Positions 45,277 through 55,859 of a stretch of 64,000 bases of DNA are shown here, one piece after another. The position numbers were made by a program, and so were the translations under genes. Origin of the DNA: Dermanyssus gallinae (lineage: Eukaryota > Arthropoda > Arachnida > Mesostigmata > Dermanyssidae); assembly GCA_003439945.1 (NCBI GenBank), contig QVRM01001031.1, positions 1-64,000 on the forward strand, in the 5' to 3' direction. The notes beneath the pieces were generated by a model. It ran no database searches. It was not told where the DNA came from and saw only the letters and a list, made by a program, of their open reading frames with translations. Each line of letters opens with the position of its first letter. The first letter of the stretch is position 1.

Positions 45277-46380
45277 GCCTATGGGTTATGTAAGATGTAG
45301 GTCATTTGTATGTGTCGATCATCGTCCGGTGATTCGGAATCAATTGAGGTAGCGACACAACACGGGAGAAAGGGAACCAGAAGGGGTCGAGGAAAGCCCT
45401 ACAAGAGAACGAAACTGGATGACCGAAGACCATGATGACCATGATGGTGCCTGGTTGTTGTTGGCGTGGTTGTTGTTGTTGTTGTTGTTACATCACCAGC
45501 GTGAACACCAGAATGATCGTTTGTCCAGCGGCGGCAGCAGCAGCAGCAGCAGATGGAGCACGAGCAGCAGAAGAGGTAGATTGAGCGAGCCCAGAGTAAC
45601 GACTGAAGCAGCGGCAGACATCAGGGTCGGCTAACAAACTGTGGGTCCGGTTGTTGTTACTGCTGTTGCTGTTGTTGTTGTTGCTGCTTTTGCTGTTGTT
45701 GGTGTTGTTGTTGTTGCTGCTGTTGTTGTTACAAGCACTGCCGCTGCCGATGGATCCGTCCAGCGTTGGACTGATCGCCTTGCTATTGCGATCCATGATG
45801 ATGGTGACACAGATGCAGCCACCACCAGAAGATGCAGCATCATCAGTATCATCATCCTCCTCCTCAGCAGCAGCAGCAGCATCATCAGAGGCCGTAGCAG
45901 CACGAACAACAACAACAACAACAACTACTACCGCGTTTGACGCAGTACGCAACAAAGCTTCATCAACCATTTGCGGACCAACTAACCCTTCCTTCATCTT
46001 CTCCCCCCCCCCCACCTCCTCCCTAGCCTTTCGTCTCCCCGCCCCTCTCTTCGCTCTATTCTGTTTGCACATGCGATTCGCTAGAGCTTCAATTAGATAA
46101 CTGTTATCCACTTTGCTCGCTTAACGTCGCCTCGCCGAAATGCTGTTATGAAACATTTCTATCTCAGCGATATATTGTTTTGCTCTCGTTGCCGGCTTCG
46201 CTCTTGTTCTCTATTGTTCGTCTCCGTCGTTTCTTGTTTTTCTCATTCTCGTTTGTCTCATCTTTTCTTTTCCTCCTTTCTTGCCGTTGTTGTTGTTGTC
46301 GTTGTTTATTTATTGTTGTTGTTGTTGTTGTTGCTGTTGCCGCTGCTGCTGCTTGTTTGGTTGATTGTTTGTCGTTGCCA
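44690..46380. repeat. Trinucleotide island: GTT/GCT on one side, CAG/CAA in the middle
   Basis: TTG/TGC-rich triplets occur at 44690-45230 and 45450-45490. GCAGCAGCA lies at 45530-45550, GTTGTTGTT at 45650-45730, CAGCAGCAGCAT and CAACAACAA at 45835-45930, and GTTGTTGTTGTT again at 46285-46360. An (AT)n patch interrupted by GT lies at 45237-45279. The long open frames on both strands (for example 46111-45488 minus) are triplet-repeat artefacts. Confidence 0.8.
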
Positions 46381-46459
46381 TGATCGCTATTAGCCTGCAT
46401 AGTGAACGCTTCTGGGAAACGTCTAATACTATTTCCACCAATATGATCAGGTAACATTG

Positions 46460-47140
46460 AGACACGGAGGCAGGCATTCGAATGAATTCGACTGTGGAAC
46501 TACGACAGAAGGCTCTGGTTGCATCATTCTTCGTCTATCGTCGGGTCAGTCATCGTATCGACTGGAAATGGTCACGGCCCCTTACACCGAAACTGCTGTT
46601 CATTCAACTGTTTCTCTGTGCAATTCGACAAGTTCGTCGACAAACACTAGGTGTCTTACTCCTGGATAATAACGTCGCCAGTATACAACAAAACATTACC
46701 TTCAATTTGTGGGCTAGTTATCATTAGATGCGATGAATAACCGGTTTAGTTTAACAGAGCCGCTATGTAAATCATGTATTCCCATGTAAATTGGGAAAAC
46801 TTATATATATATATATCTATATATATATATATATATATATAAAAGGTTGCGTGCATGCAGAACTGAACAGAATAATTAAACTAGCACCCTCATGCGAAAG
46901 CAATGTTTGTCGGTAGTTTACAGTTGCTCCACTCAGCTGATACGCTTTTAATCGTACAGAAGCAGCCGTGGAATTCCCAAAATTTGGCGGGCTGAATTAT
47001 GCGTACTACATGTGACGGCATTATCTAGGCAATTAGTGCGCCAGTCATGGTTGCCATCTGCCGGTCTGCTGTCACCGATGTGATTCCTGTTGTTGAGCTC
47101 ATTTTCTTTAAGCGTCCCCAGATAAATACCACTGTTGCAA
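46460..47140. other. No recognised gene; (AT)n at 46802-46842
   Basis: Two overlapping plus-strand frames (46457-46669 and 46482-46727) lie next to the triplet island. Neither has a known motif, so they remain unassigned. Confidence 0.4.
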
Positions 47141-47149
47141 CAATACTAC

Positions 47150-47560
47150 TAGGGCGTTCAACAATCCGGAGCTAAAAGTGGCCATGAGTATATTTAGAAT
47201 GAAAAGCAGTCCTATTTTCCATTGCGTCATACAGGTAGCTACACCACTTTAAAGCTGTTTGCTCTTGCAAATATAGACAACACTTCACGCATACCGAAAC
47301 TATAGAAAACAACGAACAAGTTTTTACAGTTCGAAACTTATAACTACGAGTATACAGAATGCCCTGATTTTGTCTGATATAGATGAACAAATTCAGGTAA
47401 TAAAAAATGCAGTCCTAGAATTGTTTTAGCTTCTAGGGCAACGAAACAGAATGCCGTTTTGCAGACTCACATGGCACGGTTGGCAATGGTTTATATGCAT
47501 GAACAGCGACTGTTATGAGTACGTTGAAGTACTAATTTGATCATAAACGAATACAATAAA
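47150..47560 (+). pseudogene. LINE-A C-terminal fragment
   Basis: ELKVAMSIFRMKSSPIFHCV (47170-47230) aligns with DLKIAVNLFNIKVALILRYI of the 27-kb copy. After a gap, CRLTWHGWQWFICMNSDCYE (47460-47520) aligns with CRLTWHGYHQYICLKGYCFE of the 40-kb copy. The zinc knuckle is lost downstream. The two matching blocks are in the right order and orientation, which supports the assignment despite their shortness. Confidence 0.65.
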
Positions 47561-47722
47561 ACAAATTACAAAAATACGAATCCGTTACTGCATTTCCCAA
47601 GCAAACATATTTGTTTATACGTTTCTGTCAAGCCGCTCCTTTCAGCTTAATTGTTTTCTCACTGCCAATGTTACTTATGCTAACATGAAAGACCAAAATC
47701 GCCCGTGTCTTTATAAGACACG

Positions 47723-47725
<3 letters not shown>

Positions 47726-47762
<37 letters not shown>

Positions 47763-47805
47763 CAAGGCATATATATATATATATGTCGGGCATATATATA
47801 TATAT
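47726..47805. repeat. Compound (AT)n array with TTGTCAAGG / GTCGGGC spacers
   Basis: Three AT tracts are separated by GTCAAGGC and GTCGGGC, and the last is followed by TTGTCAAGG again. The preceding bases GTGTCTTTATAAGACAC form a short perfect palindrome. Confidence 0.85.
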
Positions 47806-48440
47806 TGTCAAGGAATCAGTTTACCCTACATAATCATGAACTGTTATACCTCTTTTATTCGCTGCTATATTTTCTACAATAAAGTCTAATATAAATAAGC
47901 CAGAGATAAACGTTGTCACATATATTGTCAGGATATACATAAGTTAACGAATGGGCACGAGTGCTGGTAGTAACCTCAAAGATTCAGTTAACCGGGGTTG
48001 TGATGAAATAGCATAAGCACTGTCGACCTTTACCTTAAGTCAACAATTTTTCAGGAAGGACTCCAACTATTAAGTCGTCTTGGGGCAAATAGCATTAAAA
48101 ATTTGCATTTTTTTCTCAAGCCACTCAATACTACTAACCCCATCGGTATTATGGGATGCATACGTGGCAAGTGCGAATGTTTGTAGGATGAACACACGGC
48201 AACGGGCAATAATACACAGGAACAGACAAAAGCACCGTCCTATCTATCTATCTATCTATATGGTGTTTATTAGTAGAGTGAAAACAGCAACAACTAGCTT
48301 AATATCTTACTTGTCTCGTAACAGGTAGTTTGTGTGACCGTCGTGAGCCTATTCTTGGAGTGCAGTCTTTTCGATGACAAGCGGCAGCATGCAACTGGGC
48401 TTGCACAAGCAGACCATCTGCCTCTATTATTCTTTTCTTA
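47806..48440. other. No recognisable gene; short (CTAT)n at 48241-48260
   Basis: AT-rich spacer with five tetranucleotide units. Nothing else seen. Confidence 0.45.
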
Positions 48441-48454
48441 ACGCAGTTGCAGAA

Positions 48455-48606
48455 ACAACAGCGACAACAACAACAACAACAACCTACATAACATGTAGCC
48501 GCCGCACGAGCAACAGCTGCAGTAGCAGCAACAGGAGCAGGTGCGGCTATAACAACGGCAGTGGTGGCAACACGAAAATTCCAACAACAACAACAACAAC
48601 AACTCC

Positions 48607-48653
<47 letters not shown>

Positions 48654-48715
48654 CGATAGTCACAACAACGGCAATCTTGTTGGCATCAACAAGTTCAACA
48701 ACAATAGCCACACTC
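48455..48715. repeat. (CAA)n trinucleotide array
   Basis: Nearly pure CAA at 48463-48483 and 48585-48655, with CAG/CAA variants between. It gives poly-Thr, poly-Asn or poly-Gln frames on the plus strand and poly-Leu on the minus strand. Confidence 0.9.
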
Positions 48716-48837
48716 ACCAGTTGGTTGTTAGACTGTTAGTAGACGGCAGTAGCGAGAGCAGCGCCCGCGGCAATGCGGGCTATGCGGTAGCAGCAGAAAC
48801 AGCTGCAGCATCAGTAATCGTAGTAGTAGTAGTAGTA

Positions 48838-49021
48838 GTCGGTCGAGCCCGGTGGCGTGGTGGCTAAAGTCTGCGCCTCGCAACCGGAGGAGACATGTAG
48901 GTGCGCGGGTTCGAGCCCCACCGTTGCACCGATTTGTATTTATGGGGGTCCGTCTATGAAGCAATGTGAAAAACAGTTCCGTGGACGTTAAATCTTGGCT
49001 GGGGGTCAGCCCGAAAACTTT
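48838..49021 (+). mobile_element. SINE-1 copy, full length
   Basis: It reads GGTCGAGCCCGGTGGCGTGG (A box TGGCGTGGTGG), GCGCCTCGCAACCGGAGG, GCGCGGGTTCGAGCCCCACC (B box GGTTCGAGCC), then a body with TATTTATGGGGGTCCGTC, AAAAACAGTTCCGTGGACG and TCAGCCCGAAAACTTTACTT. The tRNA-like head is about 90 bases and the body about 95. TAGTAGTAG triplets flank it on both sides. Confidence 0.9.
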
Positions 49022-49035
49022 ACTTAGTAGTAGTA

Positions 49036-49240
49036 GTCGAGCCCGGTGGTGGCGTGGTGGTGGTGGCTTAAGTCTGCGCCTCGCAACCGGAGGAGACAAT
49101 AGATAGGTGCGATGCGGGTTCGAGCCCCACCGTTGCACCGATTTGTATTTATCATGGGGGTCCGTCTATGAAGCAGCAATGTGAAAAACAGCTCTGTGGA
49201 CATTGTTTCGGCTAAGGGTCAGCCCGAAAATTTTACTTAG
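49036..49240 (+). mobile_element. SINE-1 copy, tandem to the previous one
   Basis: Same orientation as the copy before it and separated only by TAGTAGTAG. It carries small internal duplications: GGTGGTGGCGTGGTGGTGG in the head, AATAGATAGG in place of ATGTAGG, and extra TC and GCA insertions in the body. B box GGTTCGAGCC is intact. Confidence 0.88.
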
Positions 49241-49259
49241 TAGTAAAGTAGTGGTAGTA

Positions 49260-49452
49260 AAGTTTTCGGGCGGACCCTAAGCCAAAATTAAACGTCCACG
49301 ACACTGCTTTTCGCACTGCTTGATAGACGGACCTCCATAACTACAAATGTGCAACAGCGGTGGGGCTCGAACCCGCGCACCTGCTATGTGTCGTCTCCTT
49401 TAGTTGCGAAGCGCTGACGAATGCATCTACCACGCTACCGGGCTCGACAGAG
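49260..49452 (-). mobile_element. SINE-1 copy, inverted
   Basis: On the minus strand it has GTCGAGCCCGGTAGCGTGG, CTTCGCAACTAAAGGAG, GCGCGGGTTCGAGCCCC and a body ending TTCGGGCTGACC-like words. With the two preceding copies it forms a potential fold-back of the 49.04-49.45 kb region. Confidence 0.85.
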
Positions 49453-49454
49453 TA

Positions 49455-50277
49455 CTGGCAGTAGGCAGTACGGAACGTGGGTGTTATGATAGCCAACAAC
49501 AACAACAACAACAATGCTTGTGGACGCGGAGCGATTGCGTTGCGTTCGTCTACCGGCGGCGGTAGATAACGGGCTGCGACTGGGGTGATAGTTGTGATGT
49601 TGATGATGGTTAACATAATGATTAGGATGCTGATGCTGACACTGCTGATGATTAACAGCCAACTTCTAGATCATCAGAATACGTCATCACTCGATGATCG
49701 TCTTTCTTTATCTGTCCCTCTCTCTCTCTCTCTCTCTCTCTCTCGTTTTGTTTATTGGTCTATCTGTCTCTCGGTCAGTCAGTCAGTCAGCCAGTCTACT
49801 TGTTCGCTGCCCGCCGGTGATTTGTTGTCCGCCGAGAGTTGAGCTCCGATCGGACGCTCACGCAGTGGCCGTGCCAGCAAAGAACACCAGCGACAGTCAT
49901 AGACCAGCCGAGCGACCAACCAGACAGCCAGCCGGGTAGTGTGCCGCCATCCAGCCGCATAGTGTGGACATGGCTGACGCTGGCCCGATCTGGCCAAGCA
50001 ATCGGGCACGCGATGATCATGATGATGATGATGATGATGCGAGATTTCACAGTAGTCGTAGTAGTCGTCGTAGTAGGTGTAGTAGTAGTAGTAGTAGTAG
50101 TCGAAAGTACCTGGTCCCACGGCGATGGCAGGCCTACGGGCTGGCGGGCCAACGGGTCGGTGGGCCATATCCACCGGGCGCCGCCGCCACCGCCATCGCG
50201 CTGGCTGACTGACTCAATGAATGAATGACTGTCTCGCCTATCTATTCTGGTTGTGCTACTGGTTGTGCCTGCAGAGT

Positions 50278-50314
<37 letters not shown>

Positions 50315-50830
50315 ACGAGCCGTCATTGTCGTGTTTCGTGGTGTTTCGTGTTTCCCCTTGTTCTGGATGACTTCATTCAGGAACAACGACTGCTACAACT
50401 ACTACTACTACTACGTGGAGACGGACACGGCGCGGCGCAAGCACACGCATGCACGCACGCACGACACACAGAGTCGAATCTTCTACGAGCTACGAGTTGT
50501 TGCTCGCTCGCTACCCAGAGATACGTGTCCCGTGTAACAATCGCGCCGCTCCCCACGACACCAACGACCATATCGACGACCTCAACAAGAACTGTAACAT
50601 CAGCAACATCAGCAACAACATCGACATCGGCAACAACAACAGCAGCAACATCAGCAACAAAAACAACAACCGCCACTCTCCGTTTTTCGAGTCAGCGCCA
50701 GGTGCCAGGTTGTTGTTGTCCTTGTTGTTGTTGCTGCTGCTGCTTCTGATGTTGCTTCAGTCGCCACAGTAGTGCTTGTGATGATGGTGGACGGGGAGGA
50801 GCGGCTGCATCGGCGGTGGCGGCGGCCGCA
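49455..50830. repeat. Triplet and dinucleotide-rich island
   Basis: Includes CAA at 49495-49515, (CT)n at 49718-49744, GATGATGAT at 50010-50040, GTAGTAGTAG at 50050-50102, (GA)n at 50281-50310, CTACTACTA near 50400 and CAACATCAG-type triplets at 50590-50670. GC content is higher than the surroundings. The overlapping open frames on both strands are mostly repeat translations. Confidence 0.75.
49970..50212 (+). CDS. Candidate short coding exon starting MADAGPIWPSN
   Basis: ATGG in good context (gtggacATGG) opens MADAGPIWPSNRARDDHDDD, then a Ser/Arg tract over the GTAGTA array, then KYLVPRRWQAYGLAGQRV and a stop. The parts outside the repeats look like ordinary protein, but no family is recognised, and overlapping frames exist on both strands. 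A 5' untranslated region is equally possible. Confidence 0.2.
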   Translation: MADAGPIWPSNRARDDHDDDDDDARFHSSRSSRRSRCSSSSSSSRKYLVPRRWQAYGLAGQRVGGPYPPGAAATAIALAD

Positions 50831-52177
50831 CGCGGCAGACTAACGAGGACAAAGCATCGTGACCTCACATCAAGTCAACGTCCAACCAAACTCTGAAGCC
50901 ATGCTGAAATGACGCTACAGTGCCTTCACCCATTACTCTCCGTGGCAGTCTTCGTCCGTTTTTCCACCCTCTCCTTCCTCCGTCCGCTTTCTCGTTTTGT
51001 CTTCATTCCAAATGACGCATTACAATTCGTTTCGGATTCGCGTTAGCATAGTTTGGGGATTCTTCCTTTGTACTTGTCCAGCTCAGACCTTGAGCACTTG
51101 CAACTGGCGTCTAAAACCGAGCGTGCATTGCGATCAAACCAGCGTCTAGGCGAACTTTAGATGTAAAGCAAAAAGTAAAATGTGTCACGTGCAATATATA
51201 TAGCGACAGAGATAGAGAGAGAGAAAAATAATCCGTTTGTCTTAGAAAAGTCGACTTATATTAAAATCGCGAACAAGCGGCAAAAAAGCGGGTTTAGCTC
51301 AATGGCCACTTCAAGAATATTGCCCCTAAACAATAGGCCAATGAGTAGACATGTTGGTGTCAAATCAATCGATCTCTGATTCAACGTACCCAGCGGACGC
51401 CACGGTCAACACAGCATCCGTTGCACAGCAACAAGCAACCCAAAAGTTCCGCACGGAGATGCCGAACGTTTGGAATATTAGTCTTGGCGTGGTAATGATG
51501 CCCTGGAGAAGATGAGCAAACTATGATACAGCGGGACTTCACGCAGGTGTAGGAATAAAAAACAACTTAACATAACGGCGCGTTTATATTCAGGTCATGA
51601 AAGGGTGTCTGTGTGTACACCTAAATCACGTTAACATAAAAACACTTTTGGTTAATGAAGGGTGGTGACAACAGTCATCAGAACGTGCTAAACTTGTGTA
51701 CCGATGCATATCTTGAGCCGCAGCGATACATCTTTTAGTCATCAATTGTGACGGCCGTTTTGGTTAATATGAGGCCATTTGATCATCCGCTACGCAAGCA
51801 AGCAAGCAAATTATAAGTTTCAAGTTAAATTAGACATAGGAAAATGCTACGCAGAGCAAGGTGACAAGATTAGCTTAGATTAGATGCTTCATTAACGTCC
51901 CGGTCGTCTGGGAATTTGTGGTTTTGGGCGCCAGTTTAATCAACTGCGAGAGCGGTGTACTAAGCTAACACTAATTATAGGTGACAGAGGCAGGAAGTTT
52001 TATTTAACTAGATTTGGCGCAGTGAGCGCGCCCGTGTAGAGACCCCGTAAGAGACCAAAAGATGCGTTGGAGCATGTTAGTGAATCTTGACTACGACCCA
52101 GAAGATCCCCCAAACTCTAAAGTAATGCGCGCCCCATCCCGGGTATGAAGAGGGTACGTAGGGAGTGGAATATGTAT
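50831..52177. other. No recognisable feature
   Basis: Only short frames without motifs. A TTAGATTAGA word at 51.87-51.89 kb is too short to call a repeat. Confidence 0.45.
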
Positions 52178-52190
52178 TATATATATATGA

Positions 52191-52218
<28 letters not shown>
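52178..52218. repeat. (AT)n microsatellite
   Basis: Two tracts split by GA, just upstream of the candidate exon at 52.4 kb. Confidence 0.93.
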
Positions 52219-52221
<3 letters not shown>

Positions 52222-52376
52222 AGGAATGGTGAGCGGCAGTGCCCAGGCAAGCTACATTGTCTGTGTGTTACATTGTCGTACTTAATGTTACTGATGTTGT
52301 TGTTTCCGATATCTTTATTTTTATTGTTGCTCTTATTGACTATAACCGTTCTTGTTGTTTTTCCTGTTGCCAGCAG

Positions 52377-52648
52377 TTTGGTGAATATATGCAACGGTCG
52401 TATTTTAGCCGTTGTTGCCTCACACCTTCATTTCACCGATTTTCTCTTGACCCCGACGATCGGAGGAAACGAATGTTTAGATGCTGCCGTACACTCGACG
52501 ATCAGCCCTGTTTAGTGAGGCTCACTGCCGATTACCGTCGAGCTCAAGTGGTGGCTCAGCAATTAGGAAATTATGAGTCCGAAGTGTCAATAATAAGTTT
52601 GCTTCTGTCGCTGCATGACTCGACTCTATGCTGTGTAACCGTGTAAAC
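52377..52648 (+). CDS. Candidate exon, Cys/Arg-rich C-terminus, unknown
   Basis: A pyrimidine-rich tract (CTTGTTGTTTTTCCTGTTG) ends in CCAGCAG, a plausible splice acceptor. The open frame that follows runs about 90 codons: GEYMQRSYFSRCCLTPSFHR, DPDDRRKRMFRCCRTLDDQP, then LTADYRRAQVVAQQLGNYES to a stop. The frame is also open upstream (from 52239), so the exon start is uncertain. No domain is recognised, and two Cys-Cys pairs are the only striking residues. It could be chance. Confidence 0.22.
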
Positions 52649-52649
52649 A

Positions 52650-53224
52650 GGCACCACCTTTCGACCCGAGTTGTCAATTTATTGTGATCTTTATTGCTCA
52701 CATTTTTCGTCTCTTTGCCATAAATGACAGTGCAGCTTCCTTTGTCGTTAGCAAATATAGCTCGGCAATTCTGGGCCTGGCTACAACGACTGCTTCTCTC
52801 CACTGGTGGGCTTTTGACTCCACGTTGTTGAGATGACCATGGGCCGGGCTCGGTTTAAAGTTGTCTTCTCTTGCTCATACCTTTGCAGATCGCTCTTTTG
52901 CTCGGTTGACCCACTATTGCGGCAACTGAAATAACGGTACCCGCCTGCGCAAAAAAACAGGCAAGATCCTGTTCGATCCATCTTCGAACGGATTTAATAG
53001 CTCGCAGACATTTTAGTTTAGTAAGGCTATGTATGTACCTACGATGGGCCTTCAGTTTGTAGCAAGGAGAGCAGCTTGCACATTCACGGCACGGATGTGC
53101 ATAGTCGCACTGCAGGAACGTCTATGCCGAGGCTCTTATCTGTGAAAAAGGAAAAATTACATCGATGGTATTAACCGCGATGTCAGTGACGGTTCGAACC
53201 GTGTAAGGATAGCCGCTAGCTACA
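52650..53224. other. No recognisable feature
   Basis: No motif or repeat supported in either strand. Confidence 0.45.
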
Positions 53225-53895
53225 TCAACAGCAGCAGCGAAAGACAGAATAATGATGATTGACGCAAATAACAAAAACAACAACAGCACTAAAAACGGCT
53301 ATAAAGGAAAAACGGCACCGTCAGGCGACGACAGTGACAACAGCATTAACAAATAAATCGAAGCGAGCGATCAAAACTGCACTAACAACTCGAGAAGCAC
53401 GCGAATGCCATCAGGTAGAGCTACACCAGCAGAAGCAGCAGCGACCGTATGACGATAAGAAACCTGATGACAACAACAACAGCAACTACCATCACAACAA
53501 CAACTACCAACAGCAGCAGCAAAAACAACAACACCAGCAACAATAACGCCAGCAGCAACAACAACAACAAGATCAACACAACCACAGAAACAACAACTAC
53601 CGACAGCAGCTGCAGCAAAAACAACAACAGCAGCAACAATAACGCCAGCAGCAACAACAACAACAACAACAACAAGATCAACACAACAACAACAATAACA
53701 TTAACAACAAGAACATGAACAACAACAACCATAAGCAGCAACAACAACAACAAACAACAACCCACAAGAACAACCTACAACAACAACCGACAGCAACGAC
53801 AACAACAATCAGCACGACACCACCAACAGCAACGACAGAAACAACACCAATTATACCAGCAGCAGAAGCAACAGCAACAACAACAACAACAATGG
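53225..53895. repeat. CAA/CAG trinucleotide island
   Basis: About 650 bases dominated by CAA, CAG and AAC units, with an approximately duplicated block: AGCAGCAAAAACAACAACA followed by CAGCAACAATAACGCCAGC occurs at 53516-53552 and again, slightly changed, at 53609-53651. It translates as Gln/Asn/Thr runs on plus and Leu/Val on minus. At its right edge ACAATGGCGGAAAATCTTAT opens MAENLITDDVADRRTSRSSP, a possible start exon that I cannot verify. Confidence 0.8.
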
Positions 53896-54057
53896 CGGAA
53901 AATCTTATCACGGATGATGTGGCTGATCGCAGAACGTCGCGTTCATCACCGTCAGTTCACTCGCCTAACTACTACCACCACCACCAGTACAATCTTGTAG
54001 TTCTATCATTGCCAGTGCCCAGCGTAAGACTGCCCTTCTTCCATAGCTACCGTTTAA

Positions 54058-54235
54058 TCCTTTTCGGGCTGAACCTCAGTCAAGATGTAACGTCCACGGA
54101 ACTACTTTTCGCAATGCTTCGTAGACGAAACCCCATAAATACAAATGTGGAACGGTGGGGCTCGAAACCGCGCACCTGTGTGCCTTCGCCGATCGCGAAG
54201 CGCAGGCGGAATGCACCACGCCACCGGGCTCGACC
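54058..54235 (-). mobile_element. SINE-1 copy
   Basis: Minus strand: GTCGAGCCCGGTGGCGTGG, GCGCTTCGCGATCGGCGAAG, GCGCGGTTTCGAGCCCCACC and the body with GGGGTTTCGTCTACGAAGC, ending CTGAGGTTCAGCCCGAAAAGG. The B box has GTTTCGAG where other copies have GGTTCGAG. Confidence 0.88.
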
Positions 54236-54564
54236 ATAGCTACCGCTTAGCTCCAATGAACTGCACTAGTAATCCATACCACCAGCTACATTTTTCATCC
54301 GGCTATACAGACATCATCATTTTAGGTGGACCTAATTCTAATCGCCAACTTCAGCGGCCGTCTGATAAATGTACGTCTGATGATATCGGCCGTTATCAGC
54401 CATCGGGACTATAGATACCAGAGAGTTGTTATTCTTACGACCTCGACAAGCTTTCCCACCAGTCACTCCCACCAACGACCAGCAGAGGCAGCTACCGCTA
54501 GGGCAGCAGCTCAAAACGGCAGCATTTAATCGGTCATCGATCACGGCTGCGTACGAGTCCGGTG

Positions 54565-54726
54565 TACGTGCAACGTGGTGGCATGCGTCTGCGCCTCGCA
54601 ACCGGAGGAGACACATAGGTGCACGGGCCCCACCGTTGCACAATTGTATTTATGGGGATCCGTCTATGAAGCAATGCGAAAAGCAGTCCCGTGGACGTTA
54701 AATCGTGACTGAGAGTCAGCCCCTAA
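54565..54726 (+). mobile_element. SINE-1 copy with damaged promoter
   Basis: It has GCGCCTCGCAACCGGAGG and then TAGGTGCACGGGCCCCACC, where the TTCGA of the B box is deleted. The body follows with TATGGGGATCCGTCTATGAA and GAGAGTCAGCCCCTAAAGG. The head is truncated. Facing the copy at 54.06-54.24 kb, it makes an inverted pair. Confidence 0.85.
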
Positions 54727-55079
54727 AGGATTTTTGATTACGGCTGAGGGGTGGAACCATACATAACACACACAGACGAGTATAGTTAGACAGCCAGAGA
54801 GACCAACATTTGATATTGAGTGGTGTCGACCGCTGCCGCTACAGTTCCTCGAGTCATCTCTAGTCTAACACTTCTACGTGCAGCACTACAAATACATCAC
54901 TTTCATTGTTGCTTTCGCGGTAACGAAACGACTTGAGCTGTTGTACTATTTGAAACATAACGCTCATAGACGACACTGCAGATAGAACAAGACCGAAGCG
55001 ACAGTCCATGTTTATGTTGCCAACTTTTACGACGCCGCACAGCCGCCCGCGGGTCGGGACGTTGTTTAACCTCGTTATG
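54727..55079. other. No recognisable feature
   Basis: No motif seen. Confidence 0.45.
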
Positions 55080-55180
55080 CTGCTGTTGTCGTTGTTGTCA
55101 CATGCGATTGCTGCTGTTGTTGTTGTTGCCGTTTAGTGTTTGTTGTTTTTGTTGTTGTTGTTGTTGTTGTTGCGGTGGTA
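55080..55180. repeat. (GTT)n-rich tract
   Basis: GTTGTTGTT units with GCT variants, complementary in type to the CAA islands to the left. Confidence 0.85.
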
Positions 55181-55855
55181 GTGTTTACGACACGGTTTGC
55201 GGTTGATGTGCGTTTTATTTGCTGGCTATCGACGGCCTCATTGTTTTGTCGACTAGCTAAATCTGTCCTCTGTCAGGTCCGCAGGGGTCACTACATTCCC
55301 GCTGATGTTATCGTTCTTATTCTTATATTTTTTTTAATGAGAAGTATTATTTTATAATCACTATTATTATTATTGCTTGCAGTGATGTATTTATAACTAC
55401 GACGTTTGAACATATGCTTGCTATAAATTATAGTACCACTAAGTTACTACTGAGAAACTTAACCTATTCAGGATGGCCGGGAAGATAACTCCTCGAAGAT
55501 GCCCCTTAAACGTGCAGTACCTCGATAAAAGCTTCATTGCCCATAACCTTGTGGTGCTCTAAGGCCTGGAGCGTATGTAAACTTTCCTGTAATAAGTAGC
55601 CCTAATCGTGTTGCAAACTCACTGCTGTAAACCATTGCAGAAATTGTAGAAATTACAGAAATTAAGTATAGACATCCACACTGTTTCATAATAATAAGTT
55701 ATCTAAAGAATCGGATGTTCTGTGTGCGGGTTAACAACAGTTCTAGTCGGTAAGGAGTGTGTCCCTTGGGCGCGCCCTAATAACAATGTCTAGGCCCATT
55801 ATTATTCTGTGTATTCATTTTAGATCCTTTTTTAGAAGGAAATATAACAGAGAAC
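55181..55855. other. No recognisable feature
   Basis: AT-rich spacer before the CR1-like fragment. Confidence 0.45.
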
Positions 55856-55859
55856 AATG

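Noticed and set aside
45488..46111. Long minus-strand frame with Asn, Ser, Val and Ala runs
   Set aside because: It follows triplet-repeat composition, competes with equally long frames on the plus strand, and shows no domain.
48838..49021. A functional tRNA gene
   Set aside because: A and B boxes are good, but the cloverleaf stems do not close, a long body follows, and six diverged copies exist. It is a SINE.
49796..50386. 196-codon minus-strand frame with Thr and Ser runs
   Set aside because: Its length comes from TAC/GTA and (CT)n arrays. Overlapping frames on both strands are as long.
53715..54239. 174-codon frame running from the CAA island into SINE-1
   Set aside because: Its C-terminal third is SINE-1 read antisense, so it cannot be a single native protein. 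Only the short middle part is kept as a candidate.
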